55,481 nt of DNA, taken from contig JASEHI010000009.1 in the NCBI GenBank assembly GCA_030018695.1, positions 1-55,481 of the forward strand, read 5' to 3'. The stretch comes from Anaerolineales bacterium. GTDB taxonomy: Bacteria; Chloroflexota; Anaerolineae; Anaerolineales; Villigracilaceae. The position numbers and the translations under genes are program-made. Below are positions 42,962 to 52,606 of the stretch, piece after piece (the first letter of the stretch is position 1; every line of letters begins with the position of its first letter). Below the pieces are notes generated by a model. The model had not been told where the DNA came from. It searched no databases and was given only the letters and a program-made list of their open reading frames with translations.

Positions 42962-44191
42962 TCACCTATCCACATCTCCCAGCACAATATCCACCGAGCC
43001 GATGATGGCCACCAAATCGGCGACCAGCACGCCCTTGCTCATCAACGGCATGGCCTGTAAATTGTCAAACGACGGCGTGCGCCAGTGGACGCGGTACGGC
43101 TTCGGGTCTCCATCCGACTCTAAATAAACGCCCAGTTCGCCGCGCGGCGATTCGACCGCCGAATAAACCGAGCCTTTCGGCGCATTGAAACCCTCCGTCC
43201 ATAGTTTGAAGTGGTGGATGAGCGCCTCCATGCTGACGCCAATCTCGGAGCGCGGCGGCGGGACGAACTTGTGATTATTCGAGCGCACCGGGCCCAGCGG
43301 CAGTTTGTTCAAGGCCTGCTCGACAATCTTGAGCGACTGGTGCATTTCCTCGATGCGCACCAAATAACGCGCGTACACATCACCTTCGGGGCGGGTCGGG
43401 ACCTCGAACTGGTATTGCTCGTAACCGGAGTATGGCCGCGCCTTGCGCAGGTCCCAATCCACGCCGCTGGCGCGCAGGCCGGGGCCGGTCATGCCAAAGT
43501 TGAGCGCGTCCGCGCCGGAGATTTTTCCGATGCCCAGCGTCCGGTCGAGGAAGAGCGGGTTACGGGTCAGCAGCGCCTCGTACTGGTCAATCCGTTTGGG
43601 GAACATCTTGATGAAGTCCCGCACCGCCTTCTCGAACTCCACCGGCACATCCCGCCACAACCCGCCGGGACGGATGTAGGTGGTCATCATGCGCTGGCCG
43701 GAGCAGAGTTCGAGGATGTCGAGGACAGCCTCGCGCTCGCGGAAACAGTAGAGAAAGGTGGACATGGCCGCCACGTCGAGAGCGGCTGTGGCCAGCCAGA
43801 CCAGGTGCGAGGCGATGCGCTGGAGTTCCGCCAGAATGACGCGGATGGCTTGGGCGCGCAGCGGCACGTCCAAGTCAATCAGTTTTTCGACCGCCAGCGT
43901 ATAGGCCAGGTTATTGCCGACCGTGTTGAGGTAATCCAGGCGGTCGGTCATCACCTCGGCCTGCTGGTAGGTCTTGGCCTCCATGTTCTTCTCGATGCCG
44001 GTGTGCAGGAAACCGATGTCGGGGATGCAGGAGACGACGATTTCGCCATCCAGCTCGAGCAGCAGGCGCAGCACGCCATGCGTGGACGGGTGCTGCGGCC
44101 CCATGTTAAGCAGCATCGTCTCGCCGTTGACGGCGCGCTCGGAGACGATGTGTTTCAGGTCGTCAATGGTGACTTCTTGCAGATCAGTCAT
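42962..44191 (-). CDS. nuoD: NADH-quinone oxidoreductase subunit D
   Basis: The 409-residue 49-kDa-type subunit forms the quinone site with NuoB. The quinone-binding His is in LNMGPQHPSTHGVLRLLLEL; also seen are IGFLHTGIEKNMEAKTYQQA, YLNTVGNNLAYTLAVEK and ESPRGELGVYLESDG with the C-terminal DIVLGDVDR. GAGG precedes the ATG. Confidence 0.97.
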   Translation of the reverse strand: MTDLQEVTIDDLKHIVSERAVNGETMLLNMGPQHPSTHGVLRLLLELDGEIVVSCIPDIGFLHTGIEKNMEAKTYQQAEVMTDRLDYLNTVGNNLAYTLAVEKLIDLDVPLRAQAIRVILAELQRIASHLVWLATAALDVAAMSTFLYCFREREAVLDILELCSGQRMMTTYIRPGGLWRDVPVEFEKAVRDFIKMFPKRIDQYEALLTRNPLFLDRTLGIGKISGADALNFGMTGPGLRASGVDWDLRKARPYSGYEQYQFEVPTRPEGDVYARYLVRIEEMHQSLKIVEQALNKLPLGPVRSNNHKFVPPPRSEIGVSMEALIHHFKLWTEGFNAPKGSVYSAVESPRGELGVYLESDGDPKPYRVHWRTPSFDNLQAMPLMSKGVLVADLVAIIGSVDIVLGDVDR

Positions 44192-44209
44192 AATGCCTCA
44201 GTACAGTAG

Positions 44210-44281
44210 GGCGGGTTTTCGCGAAGCACCCCCGAGGGGGCTTACCCGCCGCTTTCGGCAGGTTTGGAAACCTGCCCTACT
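44210..44281. repeat. Palindromic spacer between nuoC and nuoD
   Basis: GTAGGGCGGG faces CCCGCC and GCCCTAC, and GCAGGTTTGGAAACCTGC is a nearly perfect palindrome. The end overlaps the last codons of nuoC. Confidence 0.8.
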
Positions 44282-44786
44282 CTTTCGCGTATGGCTTGCG
44301 CAAATCAATCTCTTCGAAATTGAAGGTGAACTGCGGTTCCTCGTAGCCCAGCGGATAATCTTTGCGCAGCGGGTGGCCTTCCCAATCGGCGGGCATCAGG
44401 ATGCGGCGCAGGTCAGGGTGGCCCGCGAACTTGATGCCGAACATGTCCCACAGTTCACGCTCGCGCCAGTTGGCGTTGCGGTAGATGCCGGAGACGGTCG
44501 GCAGTTTCGGCTCCACACCCGGCACCGGCACGCGGATTTCCAGCCGCAGGTTATTGGAGACCGAGGTGAACTCGTAGACGACGTGGAAGCGCGGATTTTC
44601 CTCCGGCCAGTAATCCACAGCCGTCATGGCCGAGAGCAGCTCGAAGCCCTGACCCTGAACCTGTTCGCAGGCTGCGACGATTTTCTCCGCTGGAATGACC
44701 AGCGTCACATCGCCGCGATATTCGGAGGCCGTCACGCCAAAGGCCTTTTCAAGTTTCTCAACGATGGGTTGCAGTTTTTTATCCAT
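44277..44786 (-). CDS. nuoC: NADH-quinone oxidoreductase subunit C
   Basis: The 169-residue 30-kDa-type subunit has the signature [20 protein letters not shown] followed by [20 protein letters not shown]. It links the peripheral modules. GGA lies before the ATG. Separate from nuoD, unlike the fused form of enterobacteria. Confidence 0.96.
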   Translation of the reverse strand: MDKKLQPIVEKLEKAFGVTASEYRGDVTLVIPAEKIVAACEQVQGQGFELLSAMTAVDYWPEENPRFHVVYEFTSVSNNLRLEIRVPVPGVEPKLPTVSGIYRNANWRERELWDMFGIKFAGHPDLRRILMPADWEGHPLRKDYPLGYEEPQFTFNFEEIDLRKPYAKE

Positions 44787-44799
44787 AGTTTTTCCGCAT

Positions 44800-44890
44800 C
44801 GAATTTCGTGAATGACACGAATGTTTCTTTGTGTTTCTCAAACCTTCGTGCTCCTTTACTTGTCTACTTGTCTACTTGTTCGTGTCCTTC
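44800..44890. repeat. Spacer words between nuoB and nuoC
   Basis: Contains TTCGTGAATGACACGAA, three ACTTGTCT words and TCGTGTCCTTCGTGGTTAA, related to the repeats at 18203-18300. Confidence 0.75.
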
Positions 44891-44894
44891 GTGG

Positions 44895-45383
44895 TTAACT
44901 CTTTTTCTCCGGCGCGAACTTCTCGCCGCGCACTTTCTCGTGCAGCGTGAGGATGCCGTGGATCAACCCCTCCGGGCGCGGCGGGCAGCCGGCTACATAA
45001 ACGTCCACCGGCACCACCTCGTCCACGCCCTGCATGATGGCGTAATTGTTGAAAACTCCGCCGCAGGAGGCGCAGTCGCCCATGGCGATGACCCACTTGG
45101 GTTCAGGCATCTGGTCATACAGGCGGCGCAGCACGGGAGCCATCTTGCGCGAAACGCGCCCGGCCACGATCATCAGGTCCGATTGACGCGGTGAGGGGCG
45201 CATCAGTTCCATGCCGAAACGGGACAGGTCGTTATGCGAAGCCTGCGCGCACATCATTTCAATCGCGCAGCAGGCCAGGCCAAAGAGCATCGGCCACATG
45301 GCGTTGGTGCGGCTCCAGTTGACCGCGCTTTCCAGCGTGGTCGTAATCACGCCCATGTTGCCGAGTTTTTGTTCTACTCCCAT
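44895..45383 (-). CDS. nuoB: NADH-quinone oxidoreductase subunit B
   Basis: The 162-residue subunit holds the terminal 4Fe-4S cluster N2; the ligands are the adjacent pair in [11 protein letters not shown], the Cys in [13 protein letters not shown] and the Cys in [12 protein letters not shown]. The start at 45383 is preferred because AAAGGAG lies upstream; it overlaps the end of nuoA by 10 bases. Confidence 0.97.
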   Translation of the reverse strand: MGVEQKLGNMGVITTTLESAVNWSRTNAMWPMLFGLACCAIEMMCAQASHNDLSRFGMELMRPSPRQSDLMIVAGRVSRKMAPVLRRLYDQMPEPKWVIAMGDCASCGGVFNNYAIMQGVDEVVPVDVYVAGCPPRPEGLIHGILTLHEKVRGEKFAPEKKS

Positions 45384-45730
45384 TCCAAGGCTCCTTTCTT
45401 CCACGCGTAGAAGTAGCCTACCAGTAAGATGACAATGAAGATGAGCATCTCGATCAAGCCAAACAGCCCTAACTGGCGAAAGGCAATCGCGTAGGGCAGT
45501 AAGAACACAACTTCAATGTCGAACAGGATGAACAGGACGGCGATAAGATAGAAGTGCACCGGCATCCGGCGCGTGCCGGGCCCGATGGGATTCATGCCGG
45601 ATTCATACGGCATCGCCTTTTTATCGGTTGACTTTTTCGGGCCGAAGAGCATGCCCAGCCCGATGGCGATAAAACCGATAGCGGCAGTGACAATGATAAA
45701 AGCGGCAATCGCAGTATATTCGAGCAGCAT
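45374..45730 (-). CDS. nuoA: NADH-quinone oxidoreductase subunit A
   Basis: The 118-residue three-helix subunit has [20 protein letters not shown] and the conserved acidic [15 protein letters not shown] helix. It is the first gene of the operon; GAGGAG precedes the ATG. The nuo promoter should lie in the 217 bases upstream, but only a weak TATACT-like element (about 45787-45792, minus strand) is visible. Confidence 0.96.
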   Translation of the reverse strand: MLLEYTAIAAFIIVTAAIGFIAIGLGMLFGPKKSTDKKAMPYESGMNPIGPGTRRMPVHFYLIAVLFILFDIEVVFLLPYAIAFRQLGLFGLIEMLIFIVILLVGYFYAWKKGALEWE

Positions 45731-45757
45731 AGGTTCTCCTCTTGAGAGGTTCTAGCC

Positions 45758-45778
45758 AACCGAGTAGGCCTTCGGCGC
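45758..45778. repeat. GCCGAAGGCCTACTCGG word in the nuo leader
   Basis: ACCGAGTAGGCCTTCGGCGC is one of four copies in this window (also about 18043, 19822 and 37624). Here it lies between the putative promoter and nuoA. Confidence 0.75.
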
Positions 45779-45947
45779 ACTGGCACGAAAGTATATCACA
45801 AGAAACTTTGAGCGCGAATTTTCACAAAATGGTTGGGGCGAAGAAAGTAATGTAATACGTAGAATATGTGATTTTCGTCAACCCCTGCTTATGGACTGAG
45901 AGCAATGGGGGACATCGCTCTCGTATTCTACCCCCGCAGTTCGGGGG

Positions 45948-46289
45948 CTATGCTCTTGCCGGAGTCAGATACACGGGCATTTCATCCCAGGTTCGCCCTT
46001 CGAGAATCCGCCCTGCTTTTTTCTTTCTCACACCGCCCCATTGCTTGAAAAAGAATGGCACTCTCGTTGTCAAGCATTGGTCACGAATTTCTTTGACCCA
46101 TTTTTCTTCAATCGGTCGAGCGCCGGGACCAGATTCGCCGCCCACGATAACCCAATTTATACCCCCAAGATCAAGAGAATGCAGTGACCCCAAAAGCGGT
46201 TCCAGCGACAGAAATTTAACCTTCGCACTAGTCTGTCGCATCAGACAGTTCCGATTCAAAATCGGCTTTGACTTTCTCCAGCCCCCCAT
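45948..46289 (-). pseudogene. C-terminal remnant of a DUF5131 (Gp37/Gp68-type) protein
   Basis: From about 46240 down the frame reads [58 protein letters not shown] and GRTWDEMP, the C-terminal third of the phage-linked DUF5131 family. The cysteine-rich N-terminal part is missing and the first 15 or so residues are unrelated. Confidence 0.75.
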
Positions 46290-46313
46290 TGAATGAGTAG
46301 CAACCTGCTATTC

Positions 46314-47303
46314 TCATTCGTACTCCCCTTTCTCTTCCATGAGGCTATTCTGCTGATAACCCAGATTCCACTCATCAGGCATTCTGGCAATTTTCTCCTT
46401 GCCAGTAGGCTGATATACAGGTGTGCCGAGAGTACGATGGCGAAGCGTGCCATTGAAGTAAGACAGCAATCGTTCCCTCGCGATCTTGATATATCCTTCT
46501 TCCTTATCACTTCCCATTGCACGCCTGTTGTGCATTACTGCCGCGATCAAGGCAGAGCCAACTCCCATAAACGGGTCGAAAACCCAATCACCTTCGTTGG
46601 TCAATGCTAGAACGCAACGCTCGACAAGTTCAATAGGAAACTGGCAAGGATGACACGTTTTTTCAGGATGATTGGCTTTGACATTATGAATATCCCAAAA
46701 TTCTTCCTCCCAATCCCGCGTAACAACTTCCCAAACGTCGGAGGGATTTTTACCCAATGGATTTCCAGAAAGTTGTCCTTTTTTCGCACCTTTGAAGTGA
46801 CGCTTCCCAGGATACTTGGAAGGCACACGAATATCATCGAGATTGAATGTGTATTTGTCGCTCTTGGTAAACCACAGGATGGTTTCGTAACGGCCTGAAA
46901 ATCGCTTCGAGGCATGTAAACCGTGTCCGAAACGCCAAATTATTCTATTGCGCAAATGCAAGCCGAGTTTCTTGAAAATATCATAGTACAAAATGTCCAG
47001 TGGATAAACTTCGCCATTTTCCACGAAGTTCCCTACCTGCCAGCAAATGCTTCCTTCCGTTTTCAGCACGCGGTAAAGCTCGGCGATAATGTCGGTTTGC
47101 GCTTTAAGATATGTTCCGATTGCAACCCGATCCTCATAATCCTTTCCGAGATTATAAGGAGGCGAGGTAATAATCAAGCCGACCGTATCATTCGGTATCT
47201 CAGCGAGGAAATCCTTAACATCGCCCGGATATACAATGATCTCGGCCTGGGGGCTGAATTGGCTTTCAATGGATTTGGGTGTGCGAAAAAAAGGTAGACT
47301 CAT
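46314..47303 (-). CDS. DNA methyltransferase (N4-cytosine/N6-adenine type), orphan
   Basis: A 329-residue modification enzyme. Motif IV SPPYNLGKDY comes first and the SAM-binding motif WVFDPFMGVGSALIAAV last, the order of the beta class. It methylates DNA with S-adenosylmethionine; the target site cannot be read from the sequence. No restriction endonuclease gene is next to it. The ATG at 47303 is chosen over an upstream TTG. It is AT-rich relative to neighbours and lies next to a phage-linked DUF5131 remnant, suggesting import. Confidence 0.88.
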   Translation of the reverse strand: MSLPFFRTPKSIESQFSPQAEIIVYPGDVKDFLAEIPNDTVGLIITSPPYNLGKDYEDRVAIGTYLKAQTDIIAELYRVLKTEGSICWQVGNFVENGEVYPLDILYYDIFKKLGLHLRNRIIWRFGHGLHASKRFSGRYETILWFTKSDKYTFNLDDIRVPSKYPGKRHFKGAKKGQLSGNPLGKNPSDVWEVVTRDWEEEFWDIHNVKANHPEKTCHPCQFPIELVERCVLALTNEGDWVFDPFMGVGSALIAAVMHNRRAMGSDKEEGYIKIARERLLSYFNGTLRHRTLGTPVYQPTGKEKIARMPDEWNLGYQQNSLMEEKGEYE

Positions 47304-47378
47304 ATTCCACTCGGATATGTGATTCAATTTTACCCCGTCTAAGAAAAAGATGCAGGCTGATTTTACGCCCTCACCAGG

Positions 47379-47438
47379 CTACCCCAAATAATCCCTCAAA
47401 CGCCTGCACCGCGCCGGGTGTTTCCGCAGCCTCTCGAC
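47379..47438 (-). pseudogene. Remnant of a sigma-factor gene 3' end
   Basis: The minus strand reads EVERLRKHPARCRRLRDYLG-stop, matching the end of RpoD encoded from 48680 ([19 protein letters not shown]-stop), with an identical 18-base stretch CCCAAATAATCCCTCAAA. The DUF4143 gene lies exactly between this piece and the true rpoD end. Confidence 0.65.
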
Positions 47439-47439
47439 C

Positions 47440-48573
47440 TCAACCCAGCATCACAAATTCCAGGTAATCGTCGGGGTGAACGACTTTGAATTCCGCTTCC
47501 GGATAAGCGCTTATCCAGTTTTTAGGCGGCGTCACGGCCTTGGTCAATGACCACTTGAACTCGTAGCCAAACAATTTTCCATCCCGTTCTTCCACCAAGT
47601 CAATCTCCTGCTGGCCATAGGTGCGCCAAAAATAGATGTTAGCATACAACGGCGCATAGGCCCGGTATTTCAGCCGTTCCATGACCATGAAATTTTCCCA
47701 CAGCGCGCCGATGTCATTCCGCTGGTCGAGGGTATTGAACTGGGCGATGACGGCGTTGCGAATGCCATTATCCAGAAAATAATATTTCGACTTGTTGGTC
47801 ACTTCCTGGCGCAGGTTGCGGCTGAATCCGCCCAGGCGGAGGATGACAAAAGCTTTTTCCAGTAGATCCAAATAACGTTGGATGGTCTTCACGTCAACGC
47901 CAACCTGGGTTGCCAGTTCTGCCAGGGAGACTTCATTCCCTACTTGAAATGCCAGCAGTTTGAGCAAGTCGAGTAAAGTTCGCGATTTCTTGACGCGGTC
48001 GAAAGCCAGAATGTCCTTGAGCAGGTACGCATTCGCGATCTCGGCCAGCACTTCAATGCGCTCTTGCCTGGTGGAAGCCTGCAACACTTCGGGGTATGCG
48101 CCAAAGACGAGAAAGTCCGGTAAGTGTTCGCGCAGTTCGAACTTATTGTAAGTGGAAAGTAATTCGGACTGTGCCAGGGGATAGAGCGTCAGCGTGCGCT
48201 TGCGCCCGGTCAGCGGCTCGCCAACTTGTCCGGCTAATTCAAAAGAAGACGAACCGGTTACGACGACGCTGATCCCTGGCACCTGGTCGACAATAATTTT
48301 CAAACCCATGCCAACATTAGGAATGTTCTGTGCTTCGTCAATCGCAAGCAATTCATAGCCTTCGATGTATGGCAGGATCTGGTTGAAATCCTGCGAACTC
48401 AAGATTTGCTGTGTGCGAATATTATCACCTGAGTCGAGTTTGTATTTCAACTCAGTTTGTTTCAAGTAACCTTGCAAGAGGGTGGTCTTGCCCACCCGGC
48501 GGGGGCCATAAATTACCAGCACCCTGTTAGGCTGGAGATGGGCATCAAGGGGTTCGTAAGCGCGTGCAAACAT
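47440..48573 (-). CDS. AAA-type ATPase with DUF4143 domain
   Basis: A 377-residue ATPase: Walker A IYGPRRVGKTTLL, Walker B LLAIDEAQNI, VVVTGSSSFELAGQVGEPLT, YPLAQSELL, a winged-helix-like segment (SLAELATQVGVDVKTIQRYL) and the C-terminal nuclease-like fold (IYFWRTYGQQEIDLVEERDG). The start is taken at 48573 (MFARAYEPL) because a near-perfect promoter overlaps the upstream alternatives. Transcription from it would begin close to this ATG, implying a leaderless message. If another promoter is used, the start could be 48615. Role unknown; same family as the gene at 26910. Confidence 0.85.
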   Translation of the reverse strand: MFARAYEPLDAHLQPNRVLVIYGPRRVGKTTLLQGYLKQTELKYKLDSGDNIRTQQILSSQDFNQILPYIEGYELLAIDEAQNIPNVGMGLKIIVDQVPGISVVVTGSSSFELAGQVGEPLTGRKRTLTLYPLAQSELLSTYNKFELREHLPDFLVFGAYPEVLQASTRQERIEVLAEIANAYLLKDILAFDRVKKSRTLLDLLKLLAFQVGNEVSLAELATQVGVDVKTIQRYLDLLEKAFVILRLGGFSRNLRQEVTNKSKYYFLDNGIRNAVIAQFNTLDQRNDIGALWENFMVMERLKYRAYAPLYANIYFWRTYGQQEIDLVEERDGKLFGYEFKWSLTKAVTPPKNWISAYPEAEFKVVHPDDYLEFVMLG

Positions 48574-48579
48574 GAACAT

Positions 48580-48622
48580 ACTATACACCAACTCCATGAA
48601 TTTGTCAAAATTCATGGAGTTG
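48580..48622 (-). promoter_or_regulatory. Promoter with palindromic operator for the DUF4143 gene
   Basis: TTGACA (48603-48608) and TATAGT (48580-48585) are exactly 17 bases apart on the minus strand. A perfect 15-bp inverted repeat, CAACTCCATGAATTT / AAATTCATGGAGTTG with a 4-base centre (48589-48622), overlaps the -35 box and most of the spacer. A dimeric repressor could bind here. Confidence 0.7.
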
Positions 48623-48679
48623 CATTCCTTGATTTTGCGAGATCGTAGCGCCAAAGATAAACTTGTTGTTTGTGAGCAA

Positions 48680-50293
48680 TTATCCCAAATAATCCCTCAA
48701 ATGCCGGCTGCGTGTCGGGTGCCTTAATTTTCTCAGCGCCTTGGCTTCGATCTGGCGGACGCGCTCGCGCGTCACGTTGAAGTAGCGGCTGACTTCCTCC
48801 AACGTATGGTCCTTGCCGTCAACCAGACCGAAGCGCAGTTCGAGCACCTGGCGCTCGCGCTCGGATAGGGCCGCCAGCGCGCGCTGCACCTGAATACGCA
48901 GCATCTCACGCGAGGCGGCATCCAGCGGCTCGAGGGCATCTTCATCTTGTATGAAATCCCCCAGTTGACTGGAATCCTCGTCTCCCACCGGGCCCTCAAG
49001 CGAGACCGGCTCCTCGGCCGAGCGCAGGACATGCTCCACTTTGGTAGTGGCCAGTTCCCAACGACGCTGGACGAGCGGATCGAGCGGCGTCCCTTCGGCT
49101 TTTGACCTCAGAATCGCTTGCACATCGGCATCGGAAAGCACGCCGATTTCCAGCGCCAGTTCATCGTTGGTCGGGTCGCGCCCCAGTTGTTGCGTCAGCG
49201 AGCGCTGGATGCGCAAAATGCGGGTGATTGACTCAAAGAGATGCACCGGGATGCGGATGGTGCGGGCTTGCTCGGCAATCGAGCGGTTGATGGACTGGCG
49301 GATCCACCAGGTGGCGTAGGTGCTGAATTTGTAGCCACGCCGCGGGTCGAATTTATTGACCGCCCGCAATAGGCCCAGGTTGCCTTCCTGGATCAAATCC
49401 AATAATGCGCTACCGCGTCCCAAATAACGTTTTGCCACACTGACCACCAACCGCAAATTGGCACGGATAATGGCCGCGCTGGCTTCATCCGCCCGCTGGC
49501 GCATGTTCTCGATCTCGCGCTTGAGTTCGGTCTCGTCGGGCAAATTGCGAGACAGGGTGCGCTGCACAGGTAAGGCGTTGTGGGCGTGCAGGTGCTTGAG
49601 CAGCCACTGGCTATAACCCTCTGGCAAGGTGTAGAAAGATAGGTAGACGTTGAAAGTATGCCTGACCAGGCTATCCCACAAAGGATCCTTGCCCCACATC
49701 TCACTCTCCAGGTAAGAGCGCAGGTAGGATGGGGTTTTGGTCTCCCAGGTCTGGTGGAGCATTTGAGCTTCGGCCAGCATCAGGGTTGCATCCGGCAGGC
49801 CGGCGCCCAGGCGTCTGGCATCTTCCTGCATCCGCCCCCAGGCAGAGATCAGTTCCCCCAGGATATCATGGTAGATCGCGACCTCGTTGGATTTGGCGCG
49901 ACGGCCCGAGGTGCGCCGTCGGGCGAGGGCCAAAATCAGGCGGCGGGCTTCGATCATCGTTGCCAGGCGGAACTCGCTGTCTGCATCCAGCAATTTCACC
50001 TGGCTGATCTCGCGCAGATACAAGCGCACCGGGTCATTAGATAGCTCGGCGGCCAACGCCGGGATACGCAAACCAAGCGGCTCTTCAACACTCAGGTCGC
50101 TGACATCCTCGCCATTTTGGAGGATGCTGCTCACATCCGGCTCAATTTCATCCTCTGGCTCCTCGTCCAGTTCCGGCTCGACCGGCTCCACAACGGGAAT
50201 GGCCGCGATCAGGTCGGCAGGCTCAGGTTCAGGTAGCGCCGTGCCTTGCGGATAGCGGGGGAGGCGAGGCTTGGGTTTCGATTTGCGAGGCAT
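48680..50293 (-). CDS. rpoD: Principal RNA polymerase sigma factor
   Basis: The 537-residue sigma-70 protein has an acidic N-terminal extension instead of a clear region 1.1. Region 1.2 is [20 protein letters not shown], regions 2.1-2.4 are [40 protein letters not shown] and [20 protein letters not shown], and region 4.2 ends [20 protein letters not shown]. It directs core polymerase to housekeeping promoters, and the TTGACA/TATAAT-type promoters found in this window fit. It starts 4 bases after dnaG ends, the common macromolecular-synthesis pair. Confidence 0.95.
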   Translation of the reverse strand: MPRKSKPKPRLPRYPQGTALPEPEPADLIAAIPVVEPVEPELDEEPEDEIEPDVSSILQNGEDVSDLSVEEPLGLRIPALAAELSNDPVRLYLREISQVKLLDADSEFRLATMIEARRLILALARRRTSGRRAKSNEVAIYHDILGELISAWGRMQEDARRLGAGLPDATLMLAEAQMLHQTWETKTPSYLRSYLESEMWGKDPLWDSLVRHTFNVYLSFYTLPEGYSQWLLKHLHAHNALPVQRTLSRNLPDETELKREIENMRQRADEASAAIIRANLRLVVSVAKRYLGRGSALLDLIQEGNLGLLRAVNKFDPRRGYKFSTYATWWIRQSINRSIAEQARTIRIPVHLFESITRILRIQRSLTQQLGRDPTNDELALEIGVLSDADVQAILRSKAEGTPLDPLVQRRWELATTKVEHVLRSAEEPVSLEGPVGDEDSSQLGDFIQDEDALEPLDAASREMLRIQVQRALAALSERERQVLELRFGLVDGKDHTLEEVSRYFNVTRERVRQIEAKALRKLRHPTRSRHLRDYLG

Positions 50294-50296
50294 AGA

Positions 50297-52255
50297 TCAC
50301 TCTTGACGCCGTTCAGTCAGTTTCAGGCTGGCTTGATCCAGTGCATTGCGTGAACGCTGGTAATGTGAGACCATTTCCAGATAAGAAGCCGCGCGCAAGT
50401 CACCCTGTTGCTGGGCGTCCTCTTGTAAAAAGCGCAGTTGATTGATGTTCTCGTCCAACCCCAGGCGGCGGATCTTGATGACGCCCCGGAAAAGATCCTC
50501 CAGCAGACGGTCATCCACCGGGTCAAGTGGCAACGAATTCGTTGTCGCCGATTTCGCCAGCAGGTCGTCGGTCAGGTCGGACAGCGCAGCCGGCAGGTTC
50601 TGGTGAAGGTACTGGTCGGCGTCGTGGGCGTCCTGCTCGAGCGACTGGCGCACCAGGCGGAAGAGCATCTGATGGTCAGTATACTCGAAATCTTCCGGCG
50701 AGAGACGGCTCAGGCCAGCCTCCTGCAGGACGCGGTCGAGACGGTAGAGCAGGTCCGGGCGGCGCAGCAGGAGGCTCAGGCAGTGCGCCCCAATCTTGTG
50801 TGACGGGGAGACCGCCGCGACTTTGGGTTTCAGGGGCTCGCTCGGCGTGGTCGCTTCCCCTTTCGGGCGCGGCCGCCTCGTTCTCGGACCTTTGACCTGG
50901 CGACCGATTAACGCGCGTTCGTCTACTCGTAGGAAGCGCGCCAGTTTCTGCTGATAAGAATCGCGCACGACGGGATCCGGCAGGTCTTCGATCAACGGCA
51001 AAACTTGAGCAACAATATCAGCCTTGACTTGAACGTCCTCCAAATCTCGCCCGGCCGCCAGCGCGCCCATGACGTGCGTCACAATCGGCTGGGCATTTTC
51101 GATCAGTCGTTTCCATTCTTCAGCATCGCGCTGGACAATCTCGTCCGGGTCGAGCTCGTCGGGCATGGTCGCCACGCGCAGGTCGGCCTGCAGGCGCGAT
51201 TCGTGGCGCAGCAAGCCGCGCGCGTCGAAGCTGATCTCGCCCTCGCGGTCGAGCGATTGGCGGGCGGCGTCCAGCCCGCGCAGCACGGCGGCCTGTCCGG
51301 CGGCATCCGGGTCAAGGGCCAGCACGATGCGCTTGCTGAAACGCTTGAGCAGGCGCAACTGGTCTTCGGTCAGCGCGGTGCCCATCGGCGAGATGACGTT
51401 CTCAAAGCCGGCCTGGTGCAGGGCGATCACGTCCATGTAGCCCTCGACGATGACCGCCTGGTCGGTTGCCCGGATGGGCTTGCGGGCGCGGTCGAGGCCG
51501 TAGAGCAGGCGGCTCTTGGAAAAGAGCGGCGTTTCGGGGGAGTTCAGGAATTTGGGGACATCGTCCGGGTTGAGGATGCGCGCCCCGAACCCGGCCATGC
51601 GTCCCTGTTCGTCGCGGATCGGGATCATGATGCGGTCGCGGAAGCGGTCGTAGACTCGTGTTGCGTGGTACGTGTTGCGTGGGTCGTCGGCGTCATCGCG
51701 CACAGTGAGCAAACCCGTGTCAATGAGGTCTTGCTGGCTGTAGCCTTTGGCGGTGAAATGTTTGAGGGCGTTGTCCCAGCCCTGCGGGGCATAGCCCAGG
51801 CCGAAGGTCTCGATGACGGCGTCGGTGAGATGGCGTTTTTCGCGCAGGTAGGTCAGGGCAGACTGACCGTCGGCTGTGTTGAGCAGTTGGTGGCGGTAGA
51901 AGGTGACCGCCTCTTCGAGCTGGGCGCGCAGGCGCTCGTGGGCGTCCTTTTCTTCCTGCTGCTGCGGCGTGTACGTCGTGAGCGTCACGCCCGCCTTCCC
52001 GGCCAGATAGCGCAGAGCTTCCTTGAAATCCCAGCCTTCTTTCTTCATGACGAACTTGAACACGTCCCCGCCCTCGGCGCACTGGCCAAAACAGTGCCAG
52101 GTTTGCCGGTCGGGCGAGACGATGAACGAGGGCGTCTTCTCGGTGTGGAAGGGGCACAGCCCCGAATAATTCTTACCGGCGCGGCGCAGCTTGACCGATT
52201 CGGAGATCAGGTCAAGGATGTCAATGCGGGATTTGATTTCGTCTATTTGGGACAT
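50297..52255 (-). CDS. dnaG: DNA primase
   Basis: The 652-residue primase makes RNA primers for replication. The N-terminal CHC2 zinc finger is intact (SGLCPFHTEKTPSF, WHCFGQCAEGGDVF). The catalytic core follows (DRIMIPIRDEQGRMAGFGAR), with a Toprim domain (QAVIVEGYMDVIALHQAGFE and IVLALDPDAAGQAAVLRG) and a helical C-terminal helicase-binding part. It is upstream of rpoD with a 3-base gap and probably co-transcribed with it. Confidence 0.96.
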   Translation of the reverse strand: MSQIDEIKSRIDILDLISESVKLRRAGKNYSGLCPFHTEKTPSFIVSPDRQTWHCFGQCAEGGDVFKFVMKKEGWDFKEALRYLAGKAGVTLTTYTPQQQEEKDAHERLRAQLEEAVTFYRHQLLNTADGQSALTYLREKRHLTDAVIETFGLGYAPQGWDNALKHFTAKGYSQQDLIDTGLLTVRDDADDPRNTYHATRVYDRFRDRIMIPIRDEQGRMAGFGARILNPDDVPKFLNSPETPLFSKSRLLYGLDRARKPIRATDQAVIVEGYMDVIALHQAGFENVISPMGTALTEDQLRLLKRFSKRIVLALDPDAAGQAAVLRGLDAARQSLDREGEISFDARGLLRHESRLQADLRVATMPDELDPDEIVQRDAEEWKRLIENAQPIVTHVMGALAAGRDLEDVQVKADIVAQVLPLIEDLPDPVVRDSYQQKLARFLRVDERALIGRQVKGPRTRRPRPKGEATTPSEPLKPKVAAVSPSHKIGAHCLSLLLRRPDLLYRLDRVLQEAGLSRLSPEDFEYTDHQMLFRLVRQSLEQDAHDADQYLHQNLPAALSDLTDDLLAKSATTNSLPLDPVDDRLLEDLFRGVIKIRRLGLDENINQLRFLQEDAQQQGDLRAASYLEMVSHYQRSRNALDQASLKLTERRQE

Positions 52256-52260
52256 GCGGT

Positions 52261-52365
52261 TCGAAAGTTGGAAGGTTTACAGGTTTACAGGTTAGCAGGT
52301 TGGAAGGTTTACAGGTTACCAGGTTTACAGGTTGGAAAGTTTGCAGGTTGCCAGGTTGATGATGG
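52261..52365. repeat. AAGGTTTACAGGTT spacer array
   Basis: About ten variants of the words GGTTTACA, GGTTGGAA and GGTTGCCA follow each other directly upstream of dnaG, leaving no obvious promoter. Confidence 0.88.
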
Positions 52366-52424
52366 TTGCTCACCACGCAATCATTATAGACTCAGTTGGA
52401 AGGCGGCGCAAGTTGGGTGAAAGC

Positions 52425-52472
52425 GCCCGCGCCGGCCCTTCGGCTTCGCTCAGGGCAGGGCGCGGGCTTTTT
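52425..52472 (+). repeat. GC-rich hairpin with embedded repeat word
   Basis: GCCCGCGCC pairs with GGCGCGGGC around a core containing CCCTTCGGCTTCGCTCAGGG, another widespread repeat word, and is followed on the plus strand by TTTTTG. It resembles a terminator, but no plus-strand gene precedes it, so it is listed as a repeat. Confidence 0.55.
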
Positions 52473-52606
52473 GTGTATTCGCCCGGTTGTAGGACGAAAT
52501 TCATTTCGTCCCACAAGCCAGCCAGGACAGCATCCGGCCATCTTTGAAAGCCTCGGCGGGGAAGGCGCCGCATTGCTTTGCCCTCACCGCATTTCCGGCG
52601 GTAGTG

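Noticed and set aside
43211-44209. Plus-strand frame of 332 codons
   Set aside because: Antisense shadow of nuoD.
51005-52420. Plus-strand frame of 471 codons
   Set aside because: Antisense to dnaG with no recognisable domain; its end is read from a spacer array.
52425-52472. Terminator for the retroelement transcript
   Set aside because: The T-run follows the hairpin on the plus strand, while the retroelement is read on the minus strand.
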